Assembly (NCBI GenBank): GCA_905116865.2
Contig: CAJHNH020004891.1
Span: 32,501 to 96,500 of the forward strand
DNA from: Candidula unifasciata
Taxonomy: Eukaryota; Mollusca; Gastropoda; Stylommatophora; Geomitridae
Length of the DNA: 64,000 bases
Reading direction: 5' to 3'
How positions within the stretch are numbered: the first letter of the stretch is position 1; each line of letters starts with the position of its first letter. The notes below the pieces were generated by a model, which was not told the origin of the DNA, searched no databases, and was given only the letters and a program-made list of their open reading frames with translations. Positions 12,387-23,009 of the stretch are shown piece after piece. The position numbers and the translations under genes were made by a program.

Positions 12387-12590
12387 CTTGACTTGAGCGA
12401 GCTACTGCTGGACTGGTACATGGAGGTGCGAGATGCCATTACCAGTTGCGACGACATCCACTCTGTGAAGTCAAAGAGGACACGCCTCTGCGTGACCAAC
12501 CACACATTGTATAACCACAGCCTCGACTGCAGCCCCAAGTGGATCCTTTTCCTGTGCATCTGCTGGATTCTCTTTGTGCCATGCTACAGG
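12387..12590 (+). CDS. Orphan internal exon encoding a membrane segment
   Basis: A 204-bp (68-codon) open segment with an upstream acceptor (TTTCAG, 12381-12386) and a downstream donor (AGG|GTGGGT, 12588-12596), in phase 0 at both ends. It is richer in GC and in codon-like composition than its surroundings. The product starts LDLSELLLDWYMEVRDAI. It carries an acidic/basic stretch, an NHT and an NHS glycosylation sequon, and a hydrophobic helix WILFLCICWILFVPCYR at its end. I do not recognise it with confidence. The order of a YMEVR motif followed by a membrane helix is reminiscent of TMEM151-family proteins, but that is a weak impression. The rest of the gene is not visible in this window, so neighbouring exons must lie outside it or be too short to see. 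Confidence 0.5.
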
Positions 12591-12879
12591 GTGGGTTCAA
12601 TGTTGTTGTTGTTGTTGTTGCTGGTGGTGTTAGTAGTGGTGGTGTGAAGGTGGTGGTTGTGGTATTAGTAGTGGTAGTCTTTGTTGCGATTTTCGACGAT
12701 GTTGTTTATCCATAGACATATTTATGTGGCAGAATTAATAAGGACATCCAACAAAGATGCAATACAGCCAATCAAGTTATAGCACAGATGGCACAAATTT
12801 TGAAATGCAAGCATGTGAATATGAAATCTAAAAAAAGCACTGTTCAAAACAGTATTCTTACTAATGCTATGTTATCAGT

Positions 12880-13175
12880 GTCAGACATGGACAGTTTCTT
12901 GAAAAAGAAGACACAAGACAAATAGTCGCGATAGCAAAGAAATGTTACGTACTATGCTAAATGTAACGAGGAAAGACCGACTTAGGAACGATGACATCAG
13001 GAGGAGAGTCGGCACGGAAACAATGTTTAACTTGATCCGCAGAAAACAAATCAAAAGGTTTGGCCATGTAACAAGACTGGCATCAGAGAGGGCACCGCCG
13101 AAAGCAATGTTATACAGATACAGTCTGCCGATGGAGGTGCAGTTATATACACCGATGAATTCATCGTTCAGCATG
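12880..13175 (+). mobile_element. LINE ORF tail, 'EVNGG' family, degenerate
   Basis: Reads RKDRLRNDDIRRRVGTET, RRKQIKRFGHVTRLASERAP, the tail of a LINE RT protein. Related copies: 21725, 24690 and 28880 (minus). Confidence 0.6.
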
Positions 13176-13317
13176 TAGAGAGCTCATGGGCTTTTGCGGT
13201 TCTGGTTGGAGGGAGAACTGTAAAAGATAGCGGTTCTTTTTCAAATAGCCTGAATATGGCGGTGGTGGCAGTAACAAGAACACGGATGAAGCAAGATACA
13301 GAAATCTCCCCATGCGT

Positions 13318-13832
13318 GATTCCATGAGATGAAATGATTCCATGAGATGAAGTGATTCCATGAGATGAAATGATTCCATGAGATGAAATGATTCCATGAG
13401 ATGAAATGATTCCATGAGATGAAATGATTCCATGAGATGAAGTGATTCCATGAGATGAAGTGATTCCATGAGATGAAATGATTCCATGAGATGAAATGAT
13501 TCCATGAGATGAAATGATTCTATGAGATGAAATGATTCCATGAGATGAAATGATTCCATGAGATGAAATGATTCCATGAGATGAAATGATTCCATGAGAT
13601 GAAATGATTCCATGAGATGAAATGATTCCATGAGATGAAGTGATTCCATGAGATGAAATGATTCCATGAGATGAAATGATTCCATGAGATGAAATGATTC
13701 CATGAGATGAAATGATTCCATGAGATGAAATGATTCCATGAGATGAAGTGATTCCATGAGATGAAATGATTCCATGAGATGAAATGATTCCATGAGATGA
13801 AGTGATTCCATGAGATGAAATGATTCCATGAG
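13318..13832. repeat. 18-bp minisatellite, about 28.6 copies
   Basis: Very regular unit TGATTCCATGAGATGAAA with a single A/G variant in some copies (GAAG) and one T substitution. The period of 18 keeps one frame open on the minus strand (repeated LMESFH), giving a 224-codon frame that is a by-product of the array. Confidence 0.95.
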
Positions 13833-13924
13833 CATGCTTAAGAAAATCGAGACAGGATGAATTCGAAGAAAATGGTTTGAGTCGCTGGGGAAATCTCGTC
13901 TGTCAGAACCTTGTTTCGTTTTTC

Positions 13925-14125
13925 TTTAGCAAGGGCACTCTGGGGTAAGAGGCAATGAACGAGCGGACTGGCTTACTGGTAGGGACATTTTGGGTACGGG
14001 AAAAGCAATGGACCGGGTCGATATTCTCAGTGCTCTCAAAGACGCAGGACGAGTAGATAATTCAGGAGACGACGGTGAGTCGGCAACATTCAAAAGACTA
14101 CAAGAACTTCAGGTAAAACGAGGCA
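13925..14125 (+). mobile_element. LINE RNase H fragment
   Basis: Reads GHSGVRGNERADWLTGRDIL, the catalytic-Asp end of an RNase H domain (GNERAD), then GTGKAMDRVDILSALKDAGR. No other part of the element is adjacent. Confidence 0.65.
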
Positions 14126-14235
14126 TCGGCAGTCAGCATCACACCGGCTGCCTTTACTTCCTAGGACTGCACCTGGTACCCACTCAAGGATGGGTCGACC
14201 TAGGGGTTAAGGTCATTTTTTAGGGGGAAAAGGAA
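14125..14235 (-). mobile_element. tRNA-derived SINE-2, minus fragment
   Basis: Carries AGTCAGCATCACACCGG and CACTCAAGGATGGGTCGACC, matching the body in reverse orientation. Confidence 0.55.
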
Positions 14236-14239
14236 ACGT

Positions 14240-14430
14240 CGGGCTCTGTTGGGACCCGCTCGCGTGGGGATCGGAAGGTCGTGGGTTCGATCCCAGGTGC
14301 AGTCTCGGGAAGTAAAGGCGGCCGGCGTGATGCTGACCACATCACACATCTTGAGCCGATTGGTCTTTAAAAATTCAGGTCTAGCCCTATATGCCCTATA
14401 CGCTTAAAGGCGTAGGACCTTTATTTTTTT
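14240..14430 (+). mobile_element. tRNA-derived SINE-2, plus copy
   Basis: tRNA-like head with B box GGTTCGATCCC near 14284, then AAGTAAAGGCGGCCGGCGTG, the GCCGATTGGT block and an end near GGCGTAGGACCTTTA. It lies back-to-back with the minus fragment. Confidence 0.65.
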
Positions 14431-14734
14431 TTTCTTTTTATGTCGGGGCCAAAATCCACAACCTTCCGAACCGCAGGCCAGCGTCTAGCAGCTGAACCAC
14501 GGCGACTTCACTTCTTTATATGTACTTATACACATACACACACATATATACATACACACACACACATACACATACATACCACATTTTAAATCGGTAGAGA
14601 CAATATGTGAGCTGTGATCTGCATGCAGACGCCACATACTGTGCAGGTCAGGATTTTCACTTTACGTCTCAGACAGAGATTTAAAAAAAATGATCATCTT
14701 ACCAAGGATTTGAATGTTATTGAATGTTGAATTA

Positions 14735-14835
14735 AGAATCGACATCAAAGCACTCGGGACAGCCCTATAAGCGCTTCGTTCCCATCTTCAGCAGCAAGCG
14801 ACGAGTTCCAATTCCGATGGTACCAGTAACCGATT
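14735..14835 (+). mobile_element. Rep-8
   Basis: Block with CAAAGCACTCGGGACAG and GATGGTACCAGTAACCGATT. Relatives: 33115-33260, 48280-48335 and, reversed, 54795-54905. Confidence 0.45.
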
Positions 14836-15297
14836 GCATATTCATATCGCCATTTCCTTTCCTTTAGAAAGATATGAAACCCAACGAAAAGTAGATCAAC
14901 GAGCTTCACAATATAACAAACACAAACGAAAAGTGAACGTTGCGGCCATAAGCACCTACATACATGAAACAAAACCACACGAATACATAAAAATCACTTT
15001 ACTGACGCATCCCAAAGCAGCCAGGTTGATGTCTTGCCAGTGGAGGAAAGAACCATATGCCGCGGTCGCAAGACAAGGACTAGATTTTAAAAATTAAGGA
15101 GCACCTCAGCTGCGTTTCCTTAATCTGAGGAACATTCCCAAAATCTTCGTCTCCCGTCTGATGTGGAGTTCCAGTAAATATCTTTTACGCTATGCTGCAG
15201 AAGAAAAAGAACTTGCACACGGATTCCTTTAGGGAAATGCTTGGTAATGGGATTCAACCATCCTTCTCTGCTGATATAAATATCAGTATTGGCCTTG

Positions 15298-15535
15298 TGT
15301 CGGCTCTGTGGCAAAGTCGATGCGAAGCTTCGTAATGCCGGGTTCGATCCCAGCTGCGGGCCAAGTGCCTTGCGTTGGTGTCGACAGTGGTATCAAGAAA
15401 GCCGACCGTCTAAAAGAAATGGCAAACTACTAGACGTAAATTTGCCTAGATAAACCACACAACAGCCAGGCCTAGCTGTTGTGGTTGGTTCTGCAACGTC
15501 CTGTAAAGGATACGCAACGAACCTATTAGCCTTGT
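15298..15535 (+). mobile_element. tRNA-derived SINE-1
   Basis: Nearly full copy with GGGTTCGATCCCAGCTGC near 15341 and the end block CTGTAAAGGATACGCAAC. Confidence 0.7.
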
Positions 15536-15649
15536 TTGCCCCGTTACTTCTTATCGTCAAGAGATGAATTCGTAATGCAGAAAATGAATGCCCAACAACT
15601 CAGTCCCCTTTGGGATACTATTTTGTTAGTACCGGATCTTCCCTGTGTG

Positions 15650-15940
15650 GGTTGCAGGGCCCAAATGTGGGGGGGGGGGGGGGGAGTATATACCCACTGC
15701 CTGCACAAAAGCATGTCGTAAGAGTCGACTAATTTGGAGCTTCTTTCAAAGTCGGAGTACATCTGCCTGACGGGCAAGGAAGCAACAGTATGCATGCAAA
15801 TAAGTCAGACCTGTAAAACGGATTTACACGCAACTCTCAGGTTCTGGAACAGGACTAGAGTCCAGAAGTGGACGAGCAACCAGAACTTTTCGAAGCTTAC
15901 AACCGGTGAACGCGAAGAAGAAGAAGTACCGGATCTAGGT
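15650..15940 (+). mobile_element. Rep-6 (GAA-tailed repeat)
   Basis: Full body in the orientation that ends in (GAA)n (15915-15927); includes a G homopolymer at 15668-15683. Confidence 0.7.
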
Positions 15941-16264
15941 CAGATATTACTGAGCTACTGTGACAGTAGTCAGTACTGTCTGGTCTTGGTTAACACCTAA
16001 CGGTGGGTGACGTTTATCGAATCTGACATACCACAGTGTGCAGACGGCTTCGAGCTATGGCGCGCATTGGGTAGGATACTAGCCTTATCCAAGGAAAAGG
16101 AACTGCTACCTGGAAACGTAATGTTACAGCACGACGGACAGAACCCTTAGCCTTGGATGGTAGAGTTGGTCTAGGAAGGAAGCTCTCGCAGGTAGGAAGA
16201 TTGAGCACTTCTTTTCTGATCCGGCAGCTTCTGCAGTATGCTTTGTTCAAAGCGTAGTGTTATT

Positions 16265-16293
16265 ACCCCTACTTTGAAGTGAAAAGACAGGCC

Positions 16294-16343
<50 letters not shown>

Positions 16344-16349
16344 GTGAGT

Positions 16350-16395
<46 letters not shown>
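16265..16395. repeat. (GA)n microsatellite
   Basis: Purine dinucleotide run with short GTGA and GAAA interruptions; a second short run lies at 16628-16648, followed by a G homopolymer. Confidence 0.9.
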
Positions 16396-16396
<1 letters not shown>

Positions 16397-16629
16397 AGCT
16401 AGTTGCGTATCCTTTACAAGACGTTGCAGAACCAACCCCAGCATTTCTTGTCTGTTGTGGTTTTTTTTAGGCAAGTTACGTCCAGTAGTTTGCCATTGTG
16501 TTATGGGCGGTCGGCTTCTAGATACCACCTTCGAAACCAAAGCAAGGTGCAATACCCGCAGCTGGGATCGAACCCCGCGCCCCGACATTAAGTAGCGCAT
16601 TCGCAACGCCTAAGCCTCAGACTCCGACG
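16394..16629 (-). mobile_element. tRNA-derived SINE-1, minus copy
   Basis: Reverse complement of the SINE at 12041. (GA)n runs flank both ends. Confidence 0.7.
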
Positions 16630-16654
16630 AGAGAGAGAGAGAGAGGGGGGGGGG

Positions 16655-16915
16655 GGAGATAAAAATTATTTGTGTCTACAATACTCCACAAGCTTTATGC
16701 CATGGAGAAGAGGAACTTCACTCTTGACCTTAATTCGTTGCTATGGGCAGCGGTTTCCATACCACCCCACAGACCCCATAGCATCGTGTAAGCTAATCGC
16801 CTGGACAGACGGAAAAGGTCAGTAGCCGGTTCTACATCGATCTCACTCTAGACACAACAAAATCCCTTTCCTCAGCTCAGCAGCACTAAAAGCCAATACC
16901 AGGGCCTAAGTGTTC
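16655..16915. other. Unassigned sequence
   Basis: No gene or repeat recognised. Confidence 0.4.
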
Positions 16916-16917
16916 TT

Positions 16918-17005
16918 CTGCTTTCTCCCTGTATTCCCCAGTAGAGCGTAGGCACTCAACCAACTTACGCCAGGTCGTTAAATCTTCTTCTTCTTCTTTC
17001 GTTCG
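16918..17005 (-). mobile_element. RTE-like LINE 3' end fragment
   Basis: Minus-strand relative of 20853-21262 (GCACTCAACCAACTTACGCC), here next to a (TTC)n run at 16984-16997. Confidence 0.5.
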
Positions 17006-17020
17006 CATGAAATAAATTGT

Positions 17021-19965
17021 CTATATCTGCAAAGCCGACTCTTGTATGAATTTCACTGTCTTTTGTAATTCACTAAGCGGCCCGTAAAGTTTGACTTCCA
17101 CAAGTGTCTCTTTTGGCCAAATGTTTTGCCTGAAAGCGTTAAATATGGGACAGTCTTGAAGGATGTGATCTGCTGATTCAGGTGCCAGTCCACAAGTACA
17201 CATGGCCGATTGGCCAATCTTAAATTTGTTGTACATGTGGGAGCGAAGTCTATTGTGCCCTGTTCTAAGGCGAAGGATAATAACTTGCTCTGGTCTGTCC
17301 ATAATATGGTAATCATCTTGTGCCAGTTTCGGTGGCATTCTGATTGATTTGATCATTCTCTTCTTCTGTTGATAAGAGACTGGTATGTCAGGTTGTTCTT
17401 CAGTTGCACCTTCCTTAGCTAGTTTATCAGCTTTTTCGTTTCCGGGAACTCCACAGTGGGAAGGTATCCACTGCATTACTAATTTACAGCGGTTGCCTAG
17501 TTCGGATAATAGTGTCCGTATGCTTGGTAATTTTCCAGACTGGAGTGACTGAAGTACTGCTTTTGCATCTGTCAGGAATACCACTGGTTGTGAAAAATAC
17601 CCTGTATTTAGTAGTTTCTCTACCGCTATCTTGATGGCTTGAACTTCTGCATCATAGTTGTGACAGTGCTTTCCCGTTGGTAATTTGGCTGTATCCCTGG
17701 TATTATTAGGATACTCAATGTACACTCCCGCACCTCCGTTTCTGACTGCGCTTTCTGCTGACCCATCTGTGTAAACACGGACCCAAAGGTTTTGCGGGTA
17801 TTCATCATCAAGTAAACTGAGGGTGGCTGTTTTGCGCGCTGCACACTGTTTTGTTCTTCCTTGTCAAATACCCCTTTCACTTCAGTCTTGATGTGTATTG
17901 GAAACTTATACTCCTCTCTCCAGGGGGTCCGTTCTGGGACAGCATTTAAGGATCTATCAGTTGCAGGTAAATCAGTGGTTTGTCTGCCGAGCCGTTTGGC
18001 CTGGTGGATAAAACTACTTCTCTTTAGTCGTCCCAAAGCTAAATTTTGAATCTTACATTCATAGGGTGACTGGGCATACTAAGAAACTTTTCTGCTTGTA
18101 AAAGCATCTTGGGTGTCTCTGCGTTCACTTAGTGCTTGGGTCATCCCCATTTTCTCCATCACAGCTATAGGTGTTGATTTTCATACTGCCTGTGGTAACT
18201 CTGAGTGCTTGATTTTGCACTTTGTCTAATTCTTGCAATGTGGTTTTTGATGCCGAACTCCATGCTGTTGATCCGTATTCAAGATGTGGTTCGAACACTT
18301 TGTTGGTAAACTTTTCTAAGTATTTTCCCGCTAGCACCCCATGTGGTTCCACTTAGTTTTTCTCAGAATGGCTACCCTCCTTCTGGCTTTGGTTGCTGCC
18401 TTGTTGATGTGTTTTTCTCCATGTTAATCTATCATCAAACGTTACGCCGAGGTATGTGGGCTCATTATCCTCTCTCAGGGGTACTCCATTTATGTGCATG
18501 GCGCCTGATTTTTGTTTAGGAGAAAGGGTAAAGAGAGTGGTGCTGCATTTGCCTATGTTGATGCTGACACACCATTTGTCGGCCCATTTAGCCATTGCAT
18601 CTATGGCTCTTTGTAGCAGTCTGGTGGCCACTGTCGCATTTTCATTTGTACACCAGAGTACCAAGTCATCAGCATACATTGCAGCTTTAATTCCATGGGG
18701 TAGTTCAGAAAGCAGGTCGTTGATATAGACTAGGAAGAGTATGGGGGACAGGACACCTCCTTGTGGGACGCCATGGCGCAGCAAAACTTTCTTGCTCTTA
18801 AGTCCATCTATCTGTACTCGGGATCTTCTGTTATACAAGTATGCTTTGACCCATTTGTACATACTCCCATTCACCCTGCAGTCTCTCAGTTTCTTCAGTA
18901 GACCTTCTTTCCAGACCTTGTCAAATGCTTTCTTCAGATCTATCCATGCCGTTAGCACTAGCTTCTTTTCCTGGAAGGCATCCTCAATTTCTTGTGAAAG
19001 GTAAGTTGTCTGGTCTTCTGTGGAGTAGCACTGTCTAAATCCTGCCTGCTGCGGCGTGAAAATGTTTTCACTTTCCAAGTACCATTGGAGTCTAAGGTTG
19101 ACAATACGTTCCATTGTTTTACAGAGGCAGCTGGTAAGACTGATCGGCCTATAGCTGGAGGCATCAGAACTGTCCTTTCCTGGTTTAAGCAGAGGTATTG
19201 TGATTGCTTCTCTCCATATTTGAGGAACTTTGCCACTGGTCCAACAATGATTAAAGATCTGTAGCAGCTTTATTTTGGCAGTTGTTCCAAGGTTCTTAAT
19301 CATTTCGTTGGTGATTCCATCAGTTCCAGGTGATTTTCCCATTCTCAGCTTTGATATTGCTAATTCTAACTCGCTGGAAGTAAATGCTGCCACCAGTGCC
19401 TCAGGAATTATATCTTTTTGTCTTGTATGTTGTTTGGTTTCTTGAACCTCTCGCTGTTTCTCTCGGCTGACATTAATATTGCTGTCTTCTGCAAAGGAAT
19501 CTGCAAAGTGGTCAGCTGCCTGTTTTCTTGTTAGGATGGCTCCCTCTTTGCACAGTGCAATATAACCATTTCTCCCTGTATTCTCATCATTAATTTGCTT
19601 AATTAACCTCCACAACTTCCTTGTGTCTCTTTCAAAGTTTAGGGACTTTGTCTTTTCCTGCCAGCTTCTCCATCTAGCCTGCAGTTTGGCTCTTTGAAAT
19701 TTGGCCTTTGAATGTTGGTAGTTGTTAAACTGCTCTTGACAAGGTCTGGTCTCAGCCTGTTTTCTTTCTGTTTCCATATTGTTGTGCAGTTGCTCCAGAT
19801 CGCAATTCCAGTACGGTTTGTATTGTTTACGCGCACCTCTTGGAACTGCTTCTAGGGCTGCCTGCAGTATGTGTTTGCTCAACTGTCGTTAAATCATTTT
19901 GAATCCTTTGCTATCGCATGCAGCTTAATCCATGTATTCTCTATCTTTTTAACCTCTCTCTTCTC
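17021..19965 (-). mobile_element. RNase H-bearing LINE, 5'-truncated
   Basis: Non-LTR retrotransposon of the RNase H-carrying (I-like) type. The first frame (18353-19882, 509 codons) holds the reverse transcriptase: motif A DLKKAFD (residues 315-321), GVPQGGVLSP (371-380) and catalytic YADD (403-406). Downstream frames at 18125-18352 and 17626-18036 are broken by frameshifts. The RNase H domain (about 17350-17775) keeps its acidic residues: YTDGS, YDAEVQ, LTDAKAV and GNEKADK. A CTCG..H..C zinc-binding-like tail follows at about 17160-17215. The APE endonuclease and ORF1 are missing: coding text fades at about 19960 against a (CT)n run. The copy is dead but fairly young, since long open frames remain. 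Confidence 0.85.
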
Positions 19966-20075
19966 TCTCCCTCTCTTCTCCCTCTCTTTCTCTCTTCTCT
20001 CTCTCTTCTCCCTCCCACCCCCCCCCTCTCTCTCTCTATCTCTCCTTCTCTCTATCTATCTTTCTTTCTTTGTAT
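19955..20075. repeat. (CT)n-rich microsatellite
   Basis: Pyrimidine tract of CT/TTCT/CCT units at the truncated 5' end of the LINE. Confidence 0.9.
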
Positions 20076-20079
20076 TTCT

Positions 20080-20230
20080 TTAAAGGGTCCAAAGATTCGT
20101 CGTAAAACTCGGTTTAAAAAAATATCATAAGGTTTCATCTCTTTTAGCTCCAAGTTTCAGAGCCATATAAAACAACTGAGAGTAGGATATCACCAAGAGA
20201 TCGCCTGAGATCAGAAATTTTCCGCACCAG
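20080..20230 (-). mobile_element. LINE tail fragment, 'RRIFGP' family
   Basis: The minus strand reads LNRVLRRIFGPFKEI with upstream remnants. The same motif is present at 59330-59420. Confidence 0.55.
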
Positions 20231-20303
20231 GCACTATCTGACATTGCTACGCTATTGCACAGTGCCTCATATCAATGCTGACAAAGGCTTTCACATAGTC
20301 TAG

Positions 20304-20505
20304 AGTTAGTTGTGTATCCTTTACAGGATGTTGCGAAACCAACTCCAGCATTCTGTGTCTGTTGTGGTTTTTCTAGGCAAGTTAACGTCCAGTAGTTCGC
20401 CACCCATGTCGAAACCAACGCCAGGCGCAAGGACTGCAGCTGAGATCAAACCCAGAACCCCCACATTACGAAGCGCAGTCGCAACGCCTAAGCCACAGAG
20501 GCCAA
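20304..20505 (-). mobile_element. tRNA-derived SINE-1, minus copy
   Basis: Reverse complement of the 12041 family. The head region is degraded in the B box. Confidence 0.65.
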
Positions 20506-20682
20506 CAAAGTCTTCGATTACAATCTTTGAATACAATACAAAGTGGCGAATTCCATTCAATGCATTTGGTCTTTTACTATACGGCATCTGCTTTGGACAC
20601 AAACCCACCGGATTATCCATTAACTGTTTATTAATTACATCGATTAGTCCGACCAAAGCAATCATACTTGACAATGATGTCT

Positions 20683-21343
20683 GGTGCTTTATTAATATCC
20701 TACCCCAAACAGGGGAAATCCACAGGTCACGGAACAGTCTAATATTTCAGGGGGTGGTAGAAAGGCTGCATGCAATCGTGGAACCGAGGTGCGTTAGGGT
20801 TAGGGCCAGTGCTAGATGTTTTGGGGTCGTTAAAAGCATCAGAATACCGGAAAATCCATTCTTCTTCTTCTTCAGCCTCTCTATCCCCAATGGAGCATAG
20901 GCCCTTAACCAACTCACGCCAAGTCATTCTATCCTTCGCCATTACATGAAGTTCTCCGCATGTCCTCCCATCTTTCTAACTTCATTCTCCAGCTCTCTTC
21001 TCCATGTGTTTTTTGGCCTTCGCTTATGCCTATGCCTCTGTGGGTTCCAATGCGAAGACATTCTAATTATGCTGTTCTCCTGTTTTCTCAGTGTGTGTCC
21101 TATCCAACGCCAGCGTCTTTTCCTCGCCTCTTGGTCCACTTGAACCTGTTTAGTTCTCTCCCAAAGTTCTGCATTAGTTATTCTATCAAACCGTGTCATA
21201 CTTCTTCTACTTGAAGAGCCTTCCCTCATCTTGGTTGGCTGGGTTTTACTTGCTTCTCTTTCTTACTTTTCCAGTCTTACCACCCTCTAAAATAATGGAC
21301 TGTCCTGTGACGTCATGTGGGGGTGGAATATTATTAAAGCACC
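20683..21343. mobile_element. MITE-I, interrupted by a LINE
   Basis: Ends are GGTGCTTTATTAATATCC and its imperfect inverted copy (AATATTATTAAAGCACC). The left half (20683-20852) and right half (21263-21343) align with the uninterrupted copy at 24285-24585. The middle is an inserted RTE-like LINE tail. Confidence 0.7.
20853..21262 (-). mobile_element. RTE-like LINE tail inserted in MITE-I
   Basis: The minus strand reads RWRWIGHTLRKQENSIIRMS, then NTWRRELENEVRKMGG and, after a frameshift at about 20942, DRMTWRELVKGLCSIGD. This is the typical C-terminus of RTE-like LINEs, and the 3' end is (GAA)n at 20860-20873. Relatives: 60412-60680 and 16918-17005. Confidence 0.75.
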
Positions 21344-21526
21344 TGATATTTTGCCAAGAACAGACAGCAACATAACTTCTCTATAGTTTTTATACTGCTG
21401 CATGTTTTATCAGATATTATTCTCTCGTCTCCTCGTATTTTGTCGATCTCATAATTTTAATGTAAAGTTTGTGTAGCAGTTTCATAGATGTTTTCCTACT
21501 CGCCTCACTAACTTCTGGGAGTCGCC

Positions 21527-21710
21527 GTTCTGTAGCGGCGAGATGCTTGCCTGCGGATCTGAAGGTCGTGGGTTCAGTTCTCGATAGAGCCGGACTGTTT
21601 GCAAAAATTACCTTGGCTTCCGGGTCAACCCAGCCTTAAATGGGTATCATGTAAAGCCTAGGAAGTAAATGCGGACGGCGTGAAGGTAACCACACCACCC
21701 ACCTATGATG
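21527..21710 (+). mobile_element. tRNA-derived SINE-2, left part
   Basis: Head TTCTGTAGCGGCGAGATGCT with a degenerate B box (GGGTTCAGTTCT), then GGAAGTAAATGCGGACGGCG. It breaks at ACCACCCACC; the continuation is at 22190. Confidence 0.7.
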
Positions 21711-21724
21711 GCCAAGAAAAACTT

Positions 21725-22190
21725 TTGAGATGTGAGAGTGTACAGTGCTACCAGTGCCACACATGGACCCTTACTACAACTAAGGAGCGGAAGATCGTAA
21801 CAACAGAGATGAGACGTCTTGGAAGAGCTGCCGGTGTATCAAGACGAGATAAAAATCAAGAATGAAGAAATCAGAAGAAGACTAGGACTACAACCAGTCA
21901 TACAGTTCATTAAAGAACAACAAATGAGACGAAAAAGCCCTGGTACTTACTGCCACAGAGAGCCAAACTGAACAAAAATATTGAACACAGAGCCAGGGGT
22001 AGACCACGACAGAGAGAGAAGGACACCATAACTAGTAGCCTAACAGAAATGAACATCAGCTTGTACAATGCATAGGGAAAAGTGCACAAACGATCCTTAC
22101 CTCCCCCCCCCCACCCCACCCCCATTTTTTTTATCCCCCAACACATCCCGGAGGTAAATGGTGGAAGAGAAGAAGAAGAAGAAGACCCAC
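21725..22190 (+). mobile_element. LINE tail 'EVNGG' family, inserted in SINE-2
   Basis: Broken frames read TEMRRLGRAAGVSRRDK, RARGRPRQREKDTI and, at the end, EVNGGREEEEE encoded by a (GAA)n tail (22168-22185). It sits exactly between the two halves of a SINE-2 copy. Confidence 0.7.
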
Positions 22191-22265
22191 AGAATGCCGA
22201 TTGGTTTATAAAATATAGGTCTAGCCCTATTTGTCCAAACTGTCCGAAGGCGTGGAGAAGAGTCC
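22190..22265 (+). mobile_element. tRNA-derived SINE-2, right part
   Basis: Resumes at GCCGATTGGT and runs to the TCCTTTACTTTA end block, completing the copy begun at 21527. Confidence 0.65.
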
Positions 22266-22267
22266 TT

Positions 22268-22685
22268 TACTTTACCCAACAACTTGGGGGCTGCGTGGTC
22301 TCCAGGCATGGTATCCGCCGAGTGCTAGAGGTTCCGGGTTCAATCCTCGGCAAGGGCTGGGATTTTTTCCCGTGGACTTGAACTTCTAGTAATTTTCCCT
22401 GGTCTTTGGGTAGTGAGATCGGACACCCGTGTGCATTGTTGCGCACGTAAAAAAAAATCTCTTGGCAGTTGGAAATCGAAAAGAGTAGCCTAAGGGCGGT
22501 GCCCAGGCAAAATTTGGAGTTAAAAATCTATCCAAAGTATTTCAGGATCCTCGCCGGTGCTACAGAGCCTGTACATTTTGCTGAGCTTCTTCCGACTCAC
22601 CCTTGAGGTAGAAGAAGAACGGAGCACTTATGGGTTACTACCCGTGTGCCATGATACTGATCCTTTGTTCAAACCTCAAACTTTT
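22268..22685 (+). mobile_element. tRNA-derived SINE-3, full-length reference copy
   Basis: Head CTGCGTGGTCTCCAGGCATG and B box GGTTCAATCC (near 22337), then a 330-bp body ending ATACTGATCCTTTGTTCAAA. It abuts the SINE-2 end on the left and a hAT MITE on the right. Confidence 0.75.
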
Positions 22686-22692
22686 TCTGGAA

Positions 22693-23007
22693 CACCGGTT
22701 CTCAACCGGCCGGTAGCGATCCCTTTTTGGGTCGTACAATCCTTTCACTAGGGTCGCCTTAGGCCATCGGAAAACGCAAATTCATTGAAGTGATTGAGGA
22801 AAATAATTGTCTATGGGTTGCCGCAACATGAGGGAACTTTGTTAAAGGGTCGCCGCAACATGAGGGAACTTTGTTAAAGGCTTCCCGCAACATGAGGGAA
22901 CTTTGTTAAAGGGTCGCCGCAACATGAAGGAACTTTGTTAAAGGGTCGCCGCAACATGGGGGAACTTTGTTAAAGGGTCGCGGCTCTAGGAAGGTTGAGA
23001 GCCCCTG
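22693..23007. mobile_element. hAT-type MITE, SPIN-like, copy 2, internally expanded
   Basis: Starts CACCGGTTCTCAACC, ends GGTTGAGAGCCCCTG. Flanking octamers TTCTGGAA (22685-22692) and TTCTAGAA (23008-23015) match 7 of 8. The interior holds five tandem copies of a 32-bp segment (about 22813-22973, each with CCGCAACATGAGGGAAC), which explains its 315-bp length against 173 and 195 bp for the other copies. Confidence 0.75.
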
Positions 23008-23009
23008 TT

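Noticed and set aside
18353..19882. RT frame as a host gene
   Set aside because: Adjacent RNase H frame, zinc-finger tail and 5' truncation identify a LINE.
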